A stretch of DNA of 64,000 nt from Prauserella alba. Lineage in GTDB: Bacteria > Actinomycetota > Actinomycetes > Mycobacteriales > Pseudonocardiaceae. Location of the stretch: assembly GCF_024171735.1 (NCBI RefSeq), contig NZ_JAMTCH010000003.1, positions 1,166,841 through 1,230,840 on the forward strand, in the 5' to 3' direction. A program made the position numbers and the translations under genes. Below, one piece after another: positions 36,768-47,910 of this stretch (its first letter is position 1; each line of letters begins with the position of its first letter). Below the pieces are notes generated by a model that was given only the letters and a program-made list of their open reading frames with translations, was not told the DNA's origin and searched no databases.

Positions 36768-37328
36768 TCAGCGGTCGAATCGGACGTCGAGTCCGCCGGT
36801 GAGGCGGAGCTCCCGCACCGTCCGTTCCCCCGTGTCGAGGGTGCGCACCGTGCCGTCCGGGTTCCAGCCTACGGCGCGGAAGAACGACAGGGCCGCCGAA
36901 TCGGATTGCGAGACCCAGGTCACGCCGCGGCTGTGGCCCATCGCCCGCAGGTCGGTGGCGGCCGTGCCGAACAGCCTGCCGCCGTGCCCGCGCCGGCCCC
37001 AGCGGGGTTCGACGAGCACCGTGGCGATCAGCGCCACCTCGGCGGCGTCCGCGGGCGGCGAGCCGTCGGCCGCCGCGGTGTCGTCGGCGGGGGCCGGGCC
37101 TGCGGCGCAGAAGCCCACCGTCGTCGTCCCTTCACGGGCCACGTAGACCGTCGAGGCCGGGTGTTCGACGGCACGGGCCCATTCGTCGGTGAGCGCCGCT
37201 TCGTCGAGCGCATCGACGGTGGCCTGGCCCAGCGCGTCCGCGTACGCCGTGCGCCACGTGCGCACCTGGATGGCGGCGATGTCGGCGGCGTCGTCGGGGC
37301 CCGCGACGCGGACCGTGGCGTCCGTCAT
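36768..37328 (-). CDS. GNAT family N-acetyltransferase
   Basis: 186 residues. N-terminal VRVAGPDDAADIAAIQVRTW, TAYADALGQATVDALDEAAL; acetyl-CoA loop in VLVEPRWGRRGHGGRLFGTA (R/Q-x-x-G-x-G/A variant RRGHGG); C-terminal VTWVSQSDSAALSFFRAVGW, NPDGTVRTLDTGER. The segment AAGPAPADDTAAADGSPPAD is a Pro/Ala/Asp-rich surface insert in the middle of the fold, unusual for the family. Substrate unknown. Divergent from the AlkX-like gene, 52 bases apart. Confidence 0.87.
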   Translation of the reverse strand: MTDATVRVAGPDDAADIAAIQVRTWRTAYADALGQATVDALDEAALTDEWARAVEHPASTVYVAREGTTTVGFCAAGPAPADDTAAADGSPPADAAEVALIATVLVEPRWGRRGHGGRLFGTAATDLRAMGHSRGVTWVSQSDSAALSFFRAVGWNPDGTVRTLDTGERTVRELRLTGGLDVRFDR

Positions 37329-37380
37329 ACCGGCACCCTACTGGCCGGTGACGGCGGAATCGTCGGGGGCGGCTGGCAGC

Positions 37381-38610
37381 ATGCCACGGGTGAGGACCAT
37401 CAGCCTGCCCGTCGCACGTCGCACCGCCCTCGCAGCGCAGGGGTTCACCGACCCGCGGCCGTCGACGGCACCGACCCGCCGGCACCTGCGCCGCGTCCTG
37501 TCGCGCACGAAACTGCTGCAGCTCGACTCGGTGAACGTGGCGATGCGGGCCCACTACGCCCCGCTGCTGTCCCGGCTCGGGCCCTACGACCCCGCACTCG
37601 TCGACGATGCCGCGTGGCGCGACACCGCCCGCAAACCCCGGCTGCTCGTCGAGGCCTGGGCCCACGAGGCGAGCCTGATCCCCGTGGCGGACTGGCCGCT
37701 GCTGATGTCCGGGGCGAAGCGCCCTGGCTGGTGGCGGGGGTATGCGCGGCTCGCCGAGGAGGCCCCCGGGCTGGTCGACGACGTGCTGGCCGTGGTCAAG
37801 GAACTCGGACCGGTGGGGGCCGGCACCGTCGAGAAGGAACTGACCGGTGGCGAGCGCCGCACGCCCGGCTCGTGGTGGGAGCGCTCGGAGGTGAAGAAGA
37901 TCTGCGAGTGGCTGTTCGGCACGGGCGAGCTGACCACGGGTACGCGCCGGGGTTTCGAGCGCTGCTACGACCTCACCGAACGGGTCGTGCCCGCCGACGT
38001 CCGGCAGCGGCGCGTCGCCCCCGACGAGGCCGCTCGTCGACTCGTCGCCGCGTCGGCCGAGGCACTCGGTGTCGCGACCGAGACCGATCTGCGGGACTAC
38101 TACCGGCTCGGCCCTCCCGAGACGCGCACCGCTGTGGCCGAGCTGGTCGAGGGCGGCACGCTGGAGCCGGTCCGGGTCGACGGCTGGCGGCAGCAGGCGT
38201 ACCGCCACACCGCGGCCGCGACGCCGCGCACGGTGACCGGCAGTGCGCTGCTGTGCCCGTTCGACCCGCTCATCTGGGAACGTGACCGCACCGAGCGGCT
38301 GTTCGGCTTCCGCTATCGCATCGAGATCTACGTGCCGGCGCAGCGCCGTGAGTACGGCTACTACGTCTTCCCATTCCTGTGTGACGGCAGGCTGGTCGGC
38401 CGGGTCGACCTGAAGGCCGACCGGGCCGCGTCGGTGCTGCGCGTGCCCGGTGCGTTCACCGAGCCCGACGTCGACCAGGGCCGGGTCGCCGCGGAGCTGG
38501 CCGCCCGGCTGCGCGAGACGGCGGACTGGCTCGCGCTCGACGGCATCGAGGTCGGCGAACGCGGTGACCTGGCGTCCGTGCTGCGCCGCGAGGTCAGCCC
38601 GCGGCGGTGA
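37381..38610 (+). CDS. Winged-helix DNA glycosylase of the YcaQ/AlkX (HTH_42) family
   Basis: 409 residues from ATG 37381 (GTG 37390 also possible). The family-defining start SLPVARRTALAAQGFTDPRP, then LSRTKLLQLDSVNVAMRAHY, YAPLLSRLGPYDPALVDDAA, HEASLIPVADWPLLMSG, GTVEKELTGGERRTPGSWWE, RSEVKKICEWLFGTGELTTG, and LLCPFDPLIWERDRTERLFG, FRYRIEIYVPAQRREYGYYV. The Q47-L48-D49 triad matches the Gln-hydrophobic-Asp motif of the AlkX/YcaQ branch rather than the Gln-x-Gln of AlkZ. Family knowledge: these glycosylases unhook DNA interstrand crosslinks, often from self-made or rival genotoxins. Not in a biosynthetic cluster here, so probably housekeeping alkylation repair. Confidence 0.9.
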   Translation: MPRVRTISLPVARRTALAAQGFTDPRPSTAPTRRHLRRVLSRTKLLQLDSVNVAMRAHYAPLLSRLGPYDPALVDDAAWRDTARKPRLLVEAWAHEASLIPVADWPLLMSGAKRPGWWRGYARLAEEAPGLVDDVLAVVKELGPVGAGTVEKELTGGERRTPGSWWERSEVKKICEWLFGTGELTTGTRRGFERCYDLTERVVPADVRQRRVAPDEAARRLVAASAEALGVATETDLRDYYRLGPPETRTAVAELVEGGTLEPVRVDGWRQQAYRHTAAATPRTVTGSALLCPFDPLIWERDRTERLFGFRYRIEIYVPAQRREYGYYVFPFLCDGRLVGRVDLKADRAASVLRVPGAFTEPDVDQGRVAAELAARLRETADWLALDGIEVGERGDLASVLRREVSPRR

Positions 38611-39493
38611 CGAGGGCTCCGGTGACGAGGACGTCGCCCGCGCCCGTGCGGGCGCGCACGGCGAGGGGCACGTCCCGGTCGGGCGCCATGTCAGCCACGT
38701 CCAGTTCGCTGCGCACCCGCCCCGACCCGGACGACAGGTCGATCTCGGCGGCCACACCGGAACGGACGCCGATGCGGATCGTGCCGGACCCCGTGGTCGC
38801 CTCGACCGATCCGGCCGCCGCGTCGGCGACGGTCACGTCACCGCTGCTCGTGCGGACCAGGACGGCACCGGACACCTCGCCGAGGCGGACCGCGCCACCG
38901 GCCGTCGTCACACTGCCGGTGGCGGGCAGGGCGGCGACCGCCACGTCGCCCCGGCTCGTCCGCAGCTGCAGACCGCCGCGAAGCGCACCGGCCGTGACGT
39001 CACCGCCGCCAGCCCGGATCGTCGCCGGGCCGTCGGCGTCCCCCACACGTACCTCGCCGGAGCCGGTGGTCAGCTCGAGCCGGTGTGCCGTCCCGGTCAC
39101 CGTGACGGGGCCCGCGGCCGCGCGGACCCGTACGGCCGACCCCTCGGGCGCGTGCACCGTCACCGCGAGCGGCACGCCGTGCAGCGGCAGTGCCTGCGGC
39201 CCGCGCACGACCAGAGCCCGCGACTCGTGCTCGATGCGGCACTGCGCGATCGCCTCCTCCGGCGAGCCGGTCAGGTCGCCGGTGCCGAACCTGTCGCCCA
39301 TCCAGCTGAGGATGCCGGCAACACTCTCGGTCCACGGCAGATGCGCGGCCGGGTCGTGCCGGAGCTCTACCGAGCCGGGTTCACCGCCGAGGTGCACGGC
39401 CACCCGCCCGAACGGGATGTCGATGTCGATGTCCACCGGGCCGGTGGCGTCGAGCGCCTCGGTGCGCACCGGTTCGGACGGCTGCTCGTTCAT
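38594..39493 (-). CDS. DUF4097 beta-repeat protein
   Basis: 299 residues from ATG 39493 (a TTG two codons upstream overlaps the HicB-like stop; GGAAGG favours the ATG). After ~110 residues come repeated short strands ending in GDV, GEV or GTI: TTGSGEVRVGDADGPATIRA, GGGDVTAGALRGGLQLRTSR, GDVAVAALPATGSVTTAGGA, VRLGEVSGAVLVRTSSGDVT, VEATTGSGTIRIGVRSG. This is a DUF4097 right-handed beta-solenoid. No signal peptide. Family knowledge: function unknown; often with a HicB/RHH-like gene upstream in actinobacteria, as here. Converges with the glycosylase gene with a 17-base overlap. Confidence 0.87.
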   Translation of the reverse strand: MNEQPSEPVRTEALDATGPVDIDIDIPFGRVAVHLGGEPGSVELRHDPAAHLPWTESVAGILSWMGDRFGTGDLTGSPEEAIAQCRIEHESRALVVRGPQALPLHGVPLAVTVHAPEGSAVRVRAAAGPVTVTGTAHRLELTTGSGEVRVGDADGPATIRAGGGDVTAGALRGGLQLRTSRGDVAVAALPATGSVTTAGGAVRLGEVSGAVLVRTSSGDVTVADAAAGSVEATTGSGTIRIGVRSGVAAEIDLSSGSGRVRSELDVADMAPDRDVPLAVRARTGAGDVLVTGALVTAAG

Positions 39494-39495
39494 GG

Positions 39496-40161
39496 TCAAC
39501 CTTCCACCCAGCCGTGCAGATGTGATCGGGTCGTGTGGTCGGAGCGGCCGCCGGGGCCGCAGTCGCCGCGTTGGCCGGCCCTGCCGGGGTCACGGGACTC
39601 GTCGGCGCCGCGCCGCCCTGCGTGGTGACCGTGCAGGCCGCCGCGTACCGCCTGCTGCACCGCTTGCGCGACGAACGCGTTCAGCGACTGTCCCTGGGCC
39701 GCGGCTGCCTGTTCGGCCTGCGCCTTGATCTGCTCGACGATGCGCAGTGTGATGCGGCTGATGTCACCACCTGCTGCGTCGCCGAAGGCGCCGGCCGCAG
39801 CTCCGTACCGGCCGGCACCGGTGTCCGCCCCGCCGCCGGCGTCACCGGTGACGTCATCATCGCCCGCCGCCCGGTCGCCGGCAGGACCGCCGTTCGCCGG
39901 GCCGGCCGGTCCGGGCCGCTCCGGTCCGGTCACGACGACCCGGACGTCACGCCCGTCGAGACGGACGTCCACGACTTGGTCGTGCAGGTGAGCGGTGACC
40001 TCGGCCGCCATGTCGGCGAGGGCGTTCATGAGGGTCAGCCGGGCCGCGGGTTCGAGGGCGGCCGACAGCACCGCGGCGGTGCGCTTCATGTCCTGATCGC
40101 CCGCCGAGACGCTCGTGGCGAGGTCCTCACGGAGGCGGTCGAGATACGGCGTGAGATCCAT
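39496..40161 (-). CDS. HicB-like protein with C-terminal ribbon-helix-helix (Arc-type) DNA-binding segment
   Basis: 221 residues. Residues 1-80 (LTPYLDRLREDLATSVSAGD, LTLMNALADMAAEVTAHLHD, VVDVRLDGRDVRVVVTGPER) resemble the small HicB-like N-terminal part. A Gly/Ala/Asp-rich linker (~82-125) follows. Then SRITLRIVEQIKAQAEQAAA, AQGQSLNAFVAQAVQQAVRG is a classic ribbon-helix-helix. The tail is basic and His-rich. No HicA toxin is adjacent, so this is not a standard toxin-antitoxin pair; it is more likely a regulator of itself and the DUF4097 gene, to which it is coupled (TGA overlaps a TTG). Phased direct repeats lie just upstream. Confidence 0.82.
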   Translation of the reverse strand: MDLTPYLDRLREDLATSVSAGDQDMKRTAAVLSAALEPAARLTLMNALADMAAEVTAHLHDQVVDVRLDGRDVRVVVTGPERPGPAGPANGGPAGDRAAGDDDVTGDAGGGADTGAGRYGAAAGAFGDAAGGDISRITLRIVEQIKAQAEQAAAAQGQSLNAFVAQAVQQAVRGGLHGHHAGRRGADESRDPGRAGQRGDCGPGGRSDHTTRSHLHGWVEG

Positions 40162-40170
40162 GACTCCACT

Positions 40171-40225
40171 GTGGCGTCATGCATGACATCGCGCAACCCC
40201 GGTGTGGTGTCATCGTGGTGTCATC
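40171..40225. promoter_or_regulatory. 11-bp-phased GTGGYGTCATS operator array
   Basis: GTGGCGTCATG at 40171, GTGGTGTCATC at 40204 and again at 40215; the offsets are 33 and 11 bases, i.e. whole helical turns. An inverted copy (CATGACATCGC) occupies 40182-40192, so GTCATGCATGAC (40176-40187) is a perfect palindrome. The array sits 10 bases before the HicB-like ATG and upstream of divergent thyX. RHH proteins typically bind such phased repeats (family knowledge). Confidence 0.65.
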
Positions 40226-40406
40226 CGTTCGGTGAAAGAGGGCGGTACCCCGGCGGTGCAGTCCCGGCGGTGCAGCCGGGGCGTGCGGATCGCACGCGGC
40301 GGCTCACCCGGGAACGGGGCGACCGGCCCGGTCCGACAGGATCGTCGGGGGCGGGCAGTACGCTGCCCCAGGCAGGACAACGCGGGGAGAGAAGAGGGAG
40401 TCGGAC

Positions 40407-41159
40407 GTGGCCGAAACGGTGTCACCGCAGGTACGCGTGATCGCGAAGACGGAGTTCTTCCCACCGGAGGACGTGGCGTGGAGCACCGACGCCGACGGCG
40501 GGCAGGCGCTCGCGGAGTTCGCCGGACGGGCCTGTTACCAGTCGTGGCAGAAGCCGAACCCGAAGACCGCCACGAACGCCGGCTACCTCGACCACATCAT
40601 CGAGGTCGGCCACCTGTCGGTTCTCGAACACGGATCGGTGACCTTCTACATCACCGGTATCTCGCGGTCGTTGACCCACGAGCTGATCCGGCACCGGCAC
40701 TTCTCGTACTCGCAGCTGTCGCAGCGCTACGTGCCGGAGAAGGACGCCGCGTTCGTCGAGCCGGACGTCATCGCCGAGGACCCCGAGCTCCACGAGAAGT
40801 TCGTCGCCGCGGCCCAGGCCAGCGTCGATGCCTACAGCGAGCTGCTGGCGGGACTCGAGGAGAAGTTCGCCGACACCCCGAAGGCCACGTTGCGCCGGAA
40901 GCAGGCCCGTCAGGCCGCTCGGGCGGTACTGCCGAACGCCACCGAGACGCGCATCGTGGTGACCGGGAACTACCGCGCGTGGCGGCACTTCGTCGGCATG
41001 CGCGCCACCGAACACGCCGACGTCGAGATCCGTGAGCTGGCGGTCGCCTGCCTGCGGGAGTTGCAGAAGGCCGCGCCGAACGTGTTCGCCGACTTCACGA
41101 TCTCCGAGCTGCCCGACGGCACCGAGGTCGCCACCAGTCCGCGCGTCGCGGAAGGCTGA
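40407..41159 (+). CDS. thyX: FAD-dependent thymidylate synthase
   Basis: 250 residues, the normal length. [34 protein letters not shown], the signature [17 protein letters not shown] (RHRxxSxxxxSQR), [20 protein letters not shown] and [20 protein letters not shown]. Family knowledge: makes dTMP from dUMP using methylene-THF and FADH2, replacing ThyA. GTG 40407 behind GAGGGAG. It heads the conserved actinobacterial block thyX ... dapA-rnj. The divergent operator array upstream could influence it, but it is ~180 bases away. Confidence 0.97.
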   Translation: MAETVSPQVRVIAKTEFFPPEDVAWSTDADGGQALAEFAGRACYQSWQKPNPKTATNAGYLDHIIEVGHLSVLEHGSVTFYITGISRSLTHELIRHRHFSYSQLSQRYVPEKDAAFVEPDVIAEDPELHEKFVAAAQASVDAYSELLAGLEEKFADTPKATLRRKQARQAARAVLPNATETRIVVTGNYRAWRHFVGMRATEHADVEIRELAVACLRELQKAAPNVFADFTISELPDGTEVATSPRVAEG

Positions 41160-41168
41160 GGGGGACGC

Positions 41169-41570
41169 GTGCGCCGGCTCGCCATCGACGTCCAGCCGGG
41201 GGAGTACACGGTCGCCCGTTTCGATGCGGGTGCGCCGGTGCCCGCCGCGCTGCTCGACCCGACGGGCGGGGAGTTGGTCTCGGTCGTGCGCACGGCCGAG
41301 GAGCTGTCCGTGGTGGGGCCGTCGGCACGCATGCCCGCCACCGACCGTGCCGAACCGGGGTGGCGGCTGCTGACCGTGCGCGGTCCGCTGGCGTTCAGTC
41401 TCACGGGCATCGTGGCGGCCCTGTCGAGCGAACTGGCCGCGGCCGGGGTGGCGCTGTTCGCCGTCTCGACCTTCGACACCGACCATTTCCTGGTCGCGGC
41501 CGGTGATCTCGACCGTGCGGTCGACGCGTTGCGATCCGGAGGGCACGAGGTGCACCACGCCGACGTCTGA
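41169..41570 (+). CDS. ACT domain-containing protein
   Basis: 133 residues from GTG 41169, 9 bases after thyX with GAGGGGG between. The C-terminal ~70 residues form an ACT-like fold: WRLLTVRGPLAFSLTGIVAA, LSSELAAAGVALFAVSTFDT, DHFLVAAGDLDRAVDALRSG. The N-terminal half resembles the CASTOR/ACT_7 partner domain. Family knowledge: such small ACT proteins bind amino acids; specificity unknown. Its position between thyX and the kinase, upstream of dapA, hints at amino-acid sensing, but this is inference. Confidence 0.82.
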   Translation: MRRLAIDVQPGEYTVARFDAGAPVPAALLDPTGGELVSVVRTAEELSVVGPSARMPATDRAEPGWRLLTVRGPLAFSLTGIVAALSSELAAAGVALFAVSTFDTDHFLVAAGDLDRAVDALRSGGHEVHHADV

Positions 41571-41625
41571 CCGGGTGATGCGCCGCTAGGATGCGGCACG
41601 CACCGTGAGGACGAAGTGAGGGCGT

Positions 41626-43167
41626 GTGACCGAGAACTCCGAGCAGCAGACCGATTCGAGCACCCAGGCCCACGCGGCGTTGCGCACGGTGGCGGGGCGC
41701 TACGCCCTGCTGGAGGAACTGGGCCGCGGCGGCATGGGTGTCGTCTGGCGGGGCGAGGACACCGTGATCGGCAGGCACGTGGCGGTGAAGGAACTGCGGC
41801 TGCCGGACGGTGCCGAAGACGCGGGCGTGTTCTCCGAGCGCATCCTGCGTGAGGTGCGCACCGGCGGTCGCCTCAACGACCCGGCCGTGGTGACCGTGTT
41901 CGACGTGGTCGCCGACGGTGACGCGACGTTCATCGTCATGGAGCTGGTCGAGGCACCGACCCTGTCGGACCTCGTCGACCGGCGGGGCCCGCTGCCGGCG
42001 CACGAGGTGGCGCGTATCGGTGAGCAGGTGCTGTCGGCACTCGAAGCCGCGCACCGGGCCGGGATCGTCCACCGGGACGTCAAGCCCGGCAACATCATGG
42101 TCGCGCCGAACGGCAGGGTGAAGCTGACCGACTTCGGCATCGCGCAGGCCGTCGACGATCCCCGGATCACCACGAGCGGCATGCTCGTCGGCTCGCCGGC
42201 GTTCATGGCTCCGGAGCGGGTCGCGGGACAGGAGGCCCTGGCCGCGTCCGACCTGTGGTCGCTGGGGGCGACGCTGTACTTCGCCGCCGAGGGCATGCTG
42301 CCGTTCCAGCGCTCGACCACGGCGGCGACGCTGCACGCGATCATGCACGAGATGCCGCCGCTGGCCCGGGCCCACGGCCCGCTGGCCCAGGCGATCATGG
42401 GCATGCTGACCGCGGCGCCCGAGGCGCGGCTGCCGGCCGGTCAGGCGCGGGGCCTGTTGACCGCCGCAGCGCAGCCCGGCGTGGCACAGCCGGGGCCGCC
42501 GACCCCGCCCGGCGGTGACGCGCAGGCGACGGCTGTGCATCACGGCGGCCCGCCCACCCTCGCCGCGAGACCGGGCGCCGGCCCGGCAGCCGGTGGCCGG
42601 ACGCGCCGCAGGCTGCTGACCGCCGGCGGGGCCGTCGCGGCGGTGGCACTGCTGATCGGCGGCTTCTTCGCAGGCAAGCCGTTCTGGGGCCCGGCGGTCG
42701 ACGACGCGATGGCCGAGACGCTGACCTACGGCAGCGGCGGCGACATCGAGAACTACGACATCGACGGCAGCTCGAACTACTGTGTCAACACGCCACTCGC
42801 GCGCGGCAGGGCACTCGCCAGCAGCAACTGGGTCGATTGCGAGGACGAGGCCCACGACGCGCAGCTGTTCGAGGTCGCCTCCGCGGTGCCGGAGTCCAGC
42901 GATTCCGACGCCGCGGACGCGACGTACCCGGGTGAGGACCGGCTGCGCGCGTTCGCCGAGGCCAAATGTGCCGCGACGTTCCACACCAATCGGGTCCAGG
43001 ACGACGAGCGGCCCGGGCTGCGATTCCTGGCGCTGGTGCCGACCGAGGCCGAGTGGAACCGCGAGCCCGCCGACGACTACGACCCACCGGTCCGCGGGGT
43101 GCTGTGCTTCCTGGTACCCGCCGACAGCGGCAGGCTCGAAGGGTCGGCGACCCGGGGAATCGTCTGA
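41626..43167 (+). CDS. Transmembrane Ser/Thr protein kinase with extracellular septum-formation-like domain
   Basis: 513 residues from GTG 41626; a TAGGAT -10 candidate lies near 41588. Kinase ~25-285: glycine loop LGRGGMGVVWRGED, VAVKELRLPDG (catalytic Lys), HRDVKPGNIMV at ~148, LTDFGIAQ, SPAFMAPERVAG. A Pro/Ala/Gly-rich juxtamembrane linker precedes one helix at ~330-350 (RRRLLTAGGAVAAVALLIGG). The extracellular ~160 residues hold four Cys (SNYCVNTPLARGR, VDCEDEAHDAQLFE, EAKCAATFHTN, VLCFLVPADS) like the actinobacterial septum-formation domain. Family knowledge: PknA/B-like kinases control growth and division; the ligand of this one is unknown. Confidence 0.9.
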   Translation: MTENSEQQTDSSTQAHAALRTVAGRYALLEELGRGGMGVVWRGEDTVIGRHVAVKELRLPDGAEDAGVFSERILREVRTGGRLNDPAVVTVFDVVADGDATFIVMELVEAPTLSDLVDRRGPLPAHEVARIGEQVLSALEAAHRAGIVHRDVKPGNIMVAPNGRVKLTDFGIAQAVDDPRITTSGMLVGSPAFMAPERVAGQEALAASDLWSLGATLYFAAEGMLPFQRSTTAATLHAIMHEMPPLARAHGPLAQAIMGMLTAAPEARLPAGQARGLLTAAAQPGVAQPGPPTPPGGDAQATAVHHGGPPTLAARPGAGPAAGGRTRRRLLTAGGAVAAVALLIGGFFAGKPFWGPAVDDAMAETLTYGSGGDIENYDIDGSSNYCVNTPLARGRALASSNWVDCEDEAHDAQLFEVASAVPESSDSDAADATYPGEDRLRAFAEAKCAATFHTNRVQDDERPGLRFLALVPTEAEWNREPADDYDPPVRGVLCFLVPADSGRLEGSATRGIV

Positions 43168-46065
<2,898 letters not shown>

Positions 46066-46070
<5 letters not shown>

Positions 46071-46168
46071 GCCCGAGCAGGTGTAGCCCCGAGCCCCGAG
46101 CCCCGAGCCTCGTAGGCCCGAGCCCCACAGACCCGAGCCCCGTAGGCCCGAGCCCCGTGGGTCCGGGC
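46066..46168. repeat. Tandem CGTAGGCCCGAGCCC-type repeats after rnj
   Basis: About seven imperfect units built on (C/G)GTAGGCCCGAGCCC and shorter CGAGCCC steps fill the space after rnj; the rnj TAG stop is inside the first unit (GTGTAGGCCCGAGC). Spacing is irregular (about 7-21 bases). Confidence 0.75.
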
Positions 46169-46199
46169 GCCCTGCACCCGGGTGCCGTGGGCTGGGCTC

Positions 46200-46242
46200 C
46201 GGGGTGCAGGACACGTGTGCAGGAACGCAGGACACGCGCGGT
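46200..46242. repeat. Second copy of the 21-bp-period GCAGGACAC repeat
   Basis: GTGCAGGACACGTG with its GCAG at 46206 and CGCAGGACACGCG with its GCAG at 46227 are exactly 21 bases apart, plus a partial GTGCAGGAA at 46218. Core and period equal those of the 9801-9882 array. Confidence 0.7.
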
Positions 46243-46246
46243 GGGG

Positions 46247-47281
46247 TCAGTCCGTGGCGGGGAGCGGTTCGCCCACGGGTTGTTTCCGCGGTGACGTCAG
46301 CTGCACCAGTGCGGCACCGCCGAGCAGGATCCCGGCGCCGAGGACCTGCGACCAGGTGAGCGCTTCGCCGAGGAGCAGCCAGGCCAGCCCGGTCGCGATC
46401 AGCGGCTCCATGAGCGCCAGGACACTCGCCGCGGCCGCGGGGAGATGCCGCAGGGATGCGGTGCCCGCGCTGTAGGCCAGCACGGTCGACAGCAGGGCGA
46501 CGGCCAGCAGCAGCACCCATACCGGCGGCTGCCAGGGTCCGAGTTCGGCCGGTGCGGTCACGATGTCAGCGGGCCAGGTCCACGGCGGTGCGACGGCGCA
46601 CACCGCGACGGCACCGACCGTCATGCCCCACGTGACCATCCCGAGCGGGTGCTGGTCGGCGACACCGCGTTCGCCGAGCAGGAAGTACGCCGCCGAGCAC
46701 AGGGCCGCCCCCGCGCCGGCCAGCAGCCCGACCGCGTCGAGGCTGAGGCCCGCTCCGATCTGCGCCACCATGGCGAGCCCGGTCAGTGCGAGTGCGATGC
46801 CGAGCCACATCGGCCACGGCAGCCGGACCCGCCGGACGAACCGCACCCACAGCGCCACGAGCACGGGCGAGGTGAACTCCAGCAGGATCGCCACGCCAAC
46901 GGGGATCCGGGAGGCGGCCACGAAGTACAGCAGCTGCACGCCGGCGACGCCGAGCAGGCCGTAGGCGACCAGCAACCGCCACTGCCCGCGGCGGACCCGC
47001 AGCAGCGACGGGCGCAGCAGCGCGACGCACGTGAGCATCACGACTGCCGCGATGCCGATCCGCGCGGCCGCGACCTGTTCGGGACCGAGGCCCGCGGTCA
47101 TCGCGGGTTTGCCGATCACGCCGGAACTGCCGAAACAGAGCGAGGCCACGATCAGCAACAGCACCCCGCGGCCGGCGTGCGGGCGCAGCGTGGTGGCCGC
47201 CGTGGTGGGGGGCGCTGCGGTGGTGGGTGGGGTGGGGGCGGCGTCGCCGCCGGCCTGCTGTGCGGGCCGGGTCGTGGTCAT
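46247..47281 (-). CDS. EamA family (DMT) transporter
   Basis: 344 residues from ATG 47281. A ~35-residue Thr/Ala/Pro-rich N-terminus is followed by ten helices in two EamA repeats: GVLLLIVASLCFGSSGVIGK, AARIGIAAVVMLTCVALLRP, VAYGLLGVAGVQLLYFVAAS, GVAILLEFTSPVLVALWVRF; second repeat GLLAGAGAALCSAAYFLLGE to LMEPLIATGLAWLLLGEALT. Family knowledge: exporters of amino acids or metabolites (RhtA-type). Divergent from an Lrp-family regulator with an operator between them, the usual Lrp-exporter arrangement, so it likely exports an amino acid under that regulator's control (inference). Confidence 0.9.
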   Translation of the reverse strand: MTTTRPAQQAGGDAAPTPPTTAAPPTTAATTLRPHAGRGVLLLIVASLCFGSSGVIGKPAMTAGLGPEQVAAARIGIAAVVMLTCVALLRPSLLRVRRGQWRLLVAYGLLGVAGVQLLYFVAASRIPVGVAILLEFTSPVLVALWVRFVRRVRLPWPMWLGIALALTGLAMVAQIGAGLSLDAVGLLAGAGAALCSAAYFLLGERGVADQHPLGMVTWGMTVGAVAVCAVAPPWTWPADIVTAPAELGPWQPPVWVLLLAVALLSTVLAYSAGTASLRHLPAAAASVLALMEPLIATGLAWLLLGEALTWSQVLGAGILLGGAALVQLTSPRKQPVGEPLPATD

Positions 47282-47374
47282 GCGCAGCGGTCCTCGTCGA
47301 GGTCGAACGGAAGGGGATACGGCAGACGGTAATCGGGATCGCGGTGGGGCCGATTGAAAATTGTCCCGGTGCCG

Positions 47375-47389
47375 CGCAACATTATTGCG
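47375..47389. promoter_or_regulatory. 15-bp dyad CGCAA-N5-TTGCG overlapping the Lrp-type start
   Basis: CGCAACATTATTGCG at 47375-47389 is a 15-base dyad with an AT-rich centre, the size and style of Lrp/AsnC operators. It overlaps the GTG start of the regulator (47389) and, on the minus strand, contains TAATGT (47380-47385), a -10 candidate for the EamA gene. Confidence 0.6.
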
Positions 47390-47910
47390 TGACCGATCTG
47401 ATGCTGGACGACGTGGACCACGATCTGCTTGCGCTGCTGCAGCGGGACGCATCGCGGACGCTGCGGGACCTCGGCGACGAGGTGGGACTGTCGCCGAGTG
47501 CGGTGCTGCGGCGGGTCCAGCGCTACCGGTCGGGCGGACTGCTGGGGCACAACGTCGCGGTGCTCGACCCTCGGCACGTGCCCGAGGTGATCCTGTCCGT
47601 ATGCCTCGTGACCATCGAGGACGACACTCCCGAGGAGGGCCGCCGTTACCGCGCGCGGCTGCTGGAGGCGCCGGAGGTGCAGCAGGCCTATGAGGTCTCC
47701 GGCGACTACGACTACGTCGTGGTGCTCGCCTGCGTGGGCATGCGGCACGAGAACGAGGTGGCCAAACGCCTGTTCCAGCAGGATCCGAACGTCAAGCGCT
47801 ACACCACGTTGTTCGTGCTCGACCCCGTGCGCACCGGGGTGGCGCTGCCGACCCGTGAGCCGCCGCGCGGCCGGGCATCGGCCGAGGAGGTCAGGGGCGC
47901 CACGGACTGA
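47389..47910 (+). CDS. Lrp/AsnC family transcriptional regulator
   Basis: 173 residues from GTG 47389. N-terminal HTH: LDDVDHDLLALLQRDASRTL, RDLGDEVGLSPSAVLRRVQR, YRSGGLLGHNVAVLDP. C-terminal RAM/AsnC ligand domain (~80-150): VILSVCLVTIEDDTPE, LLEAPEVQQAYEVSGDYDYV, VVLACVGMRHENEVAKRLFQ, YTTLFVLDPVRTGVALP. Family knowledge: octamers that bind amino acids and control transport or metabolism. Divergent from the EamA exporter, with a shared dyad operator. Its 3' end overlaps the convergent acyltransferase gene by 20 bases. Confidence 0.93.
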   Translation: MTDLMLDDVDHDLLALLQRDASRTLRDLGDEVGLSPSAVLRRVQRYRSGGLLGHNVAVLDPRHVPEVILSVCLVTIEDDTPEEGRRYRARLLEAPEVQQAYEVSGDYDYVVVLACVGMRHENEVAKRLFQQDPNVKRYTTLFVLDPVRTGVALPTREPPRGRASAEEVRGATD

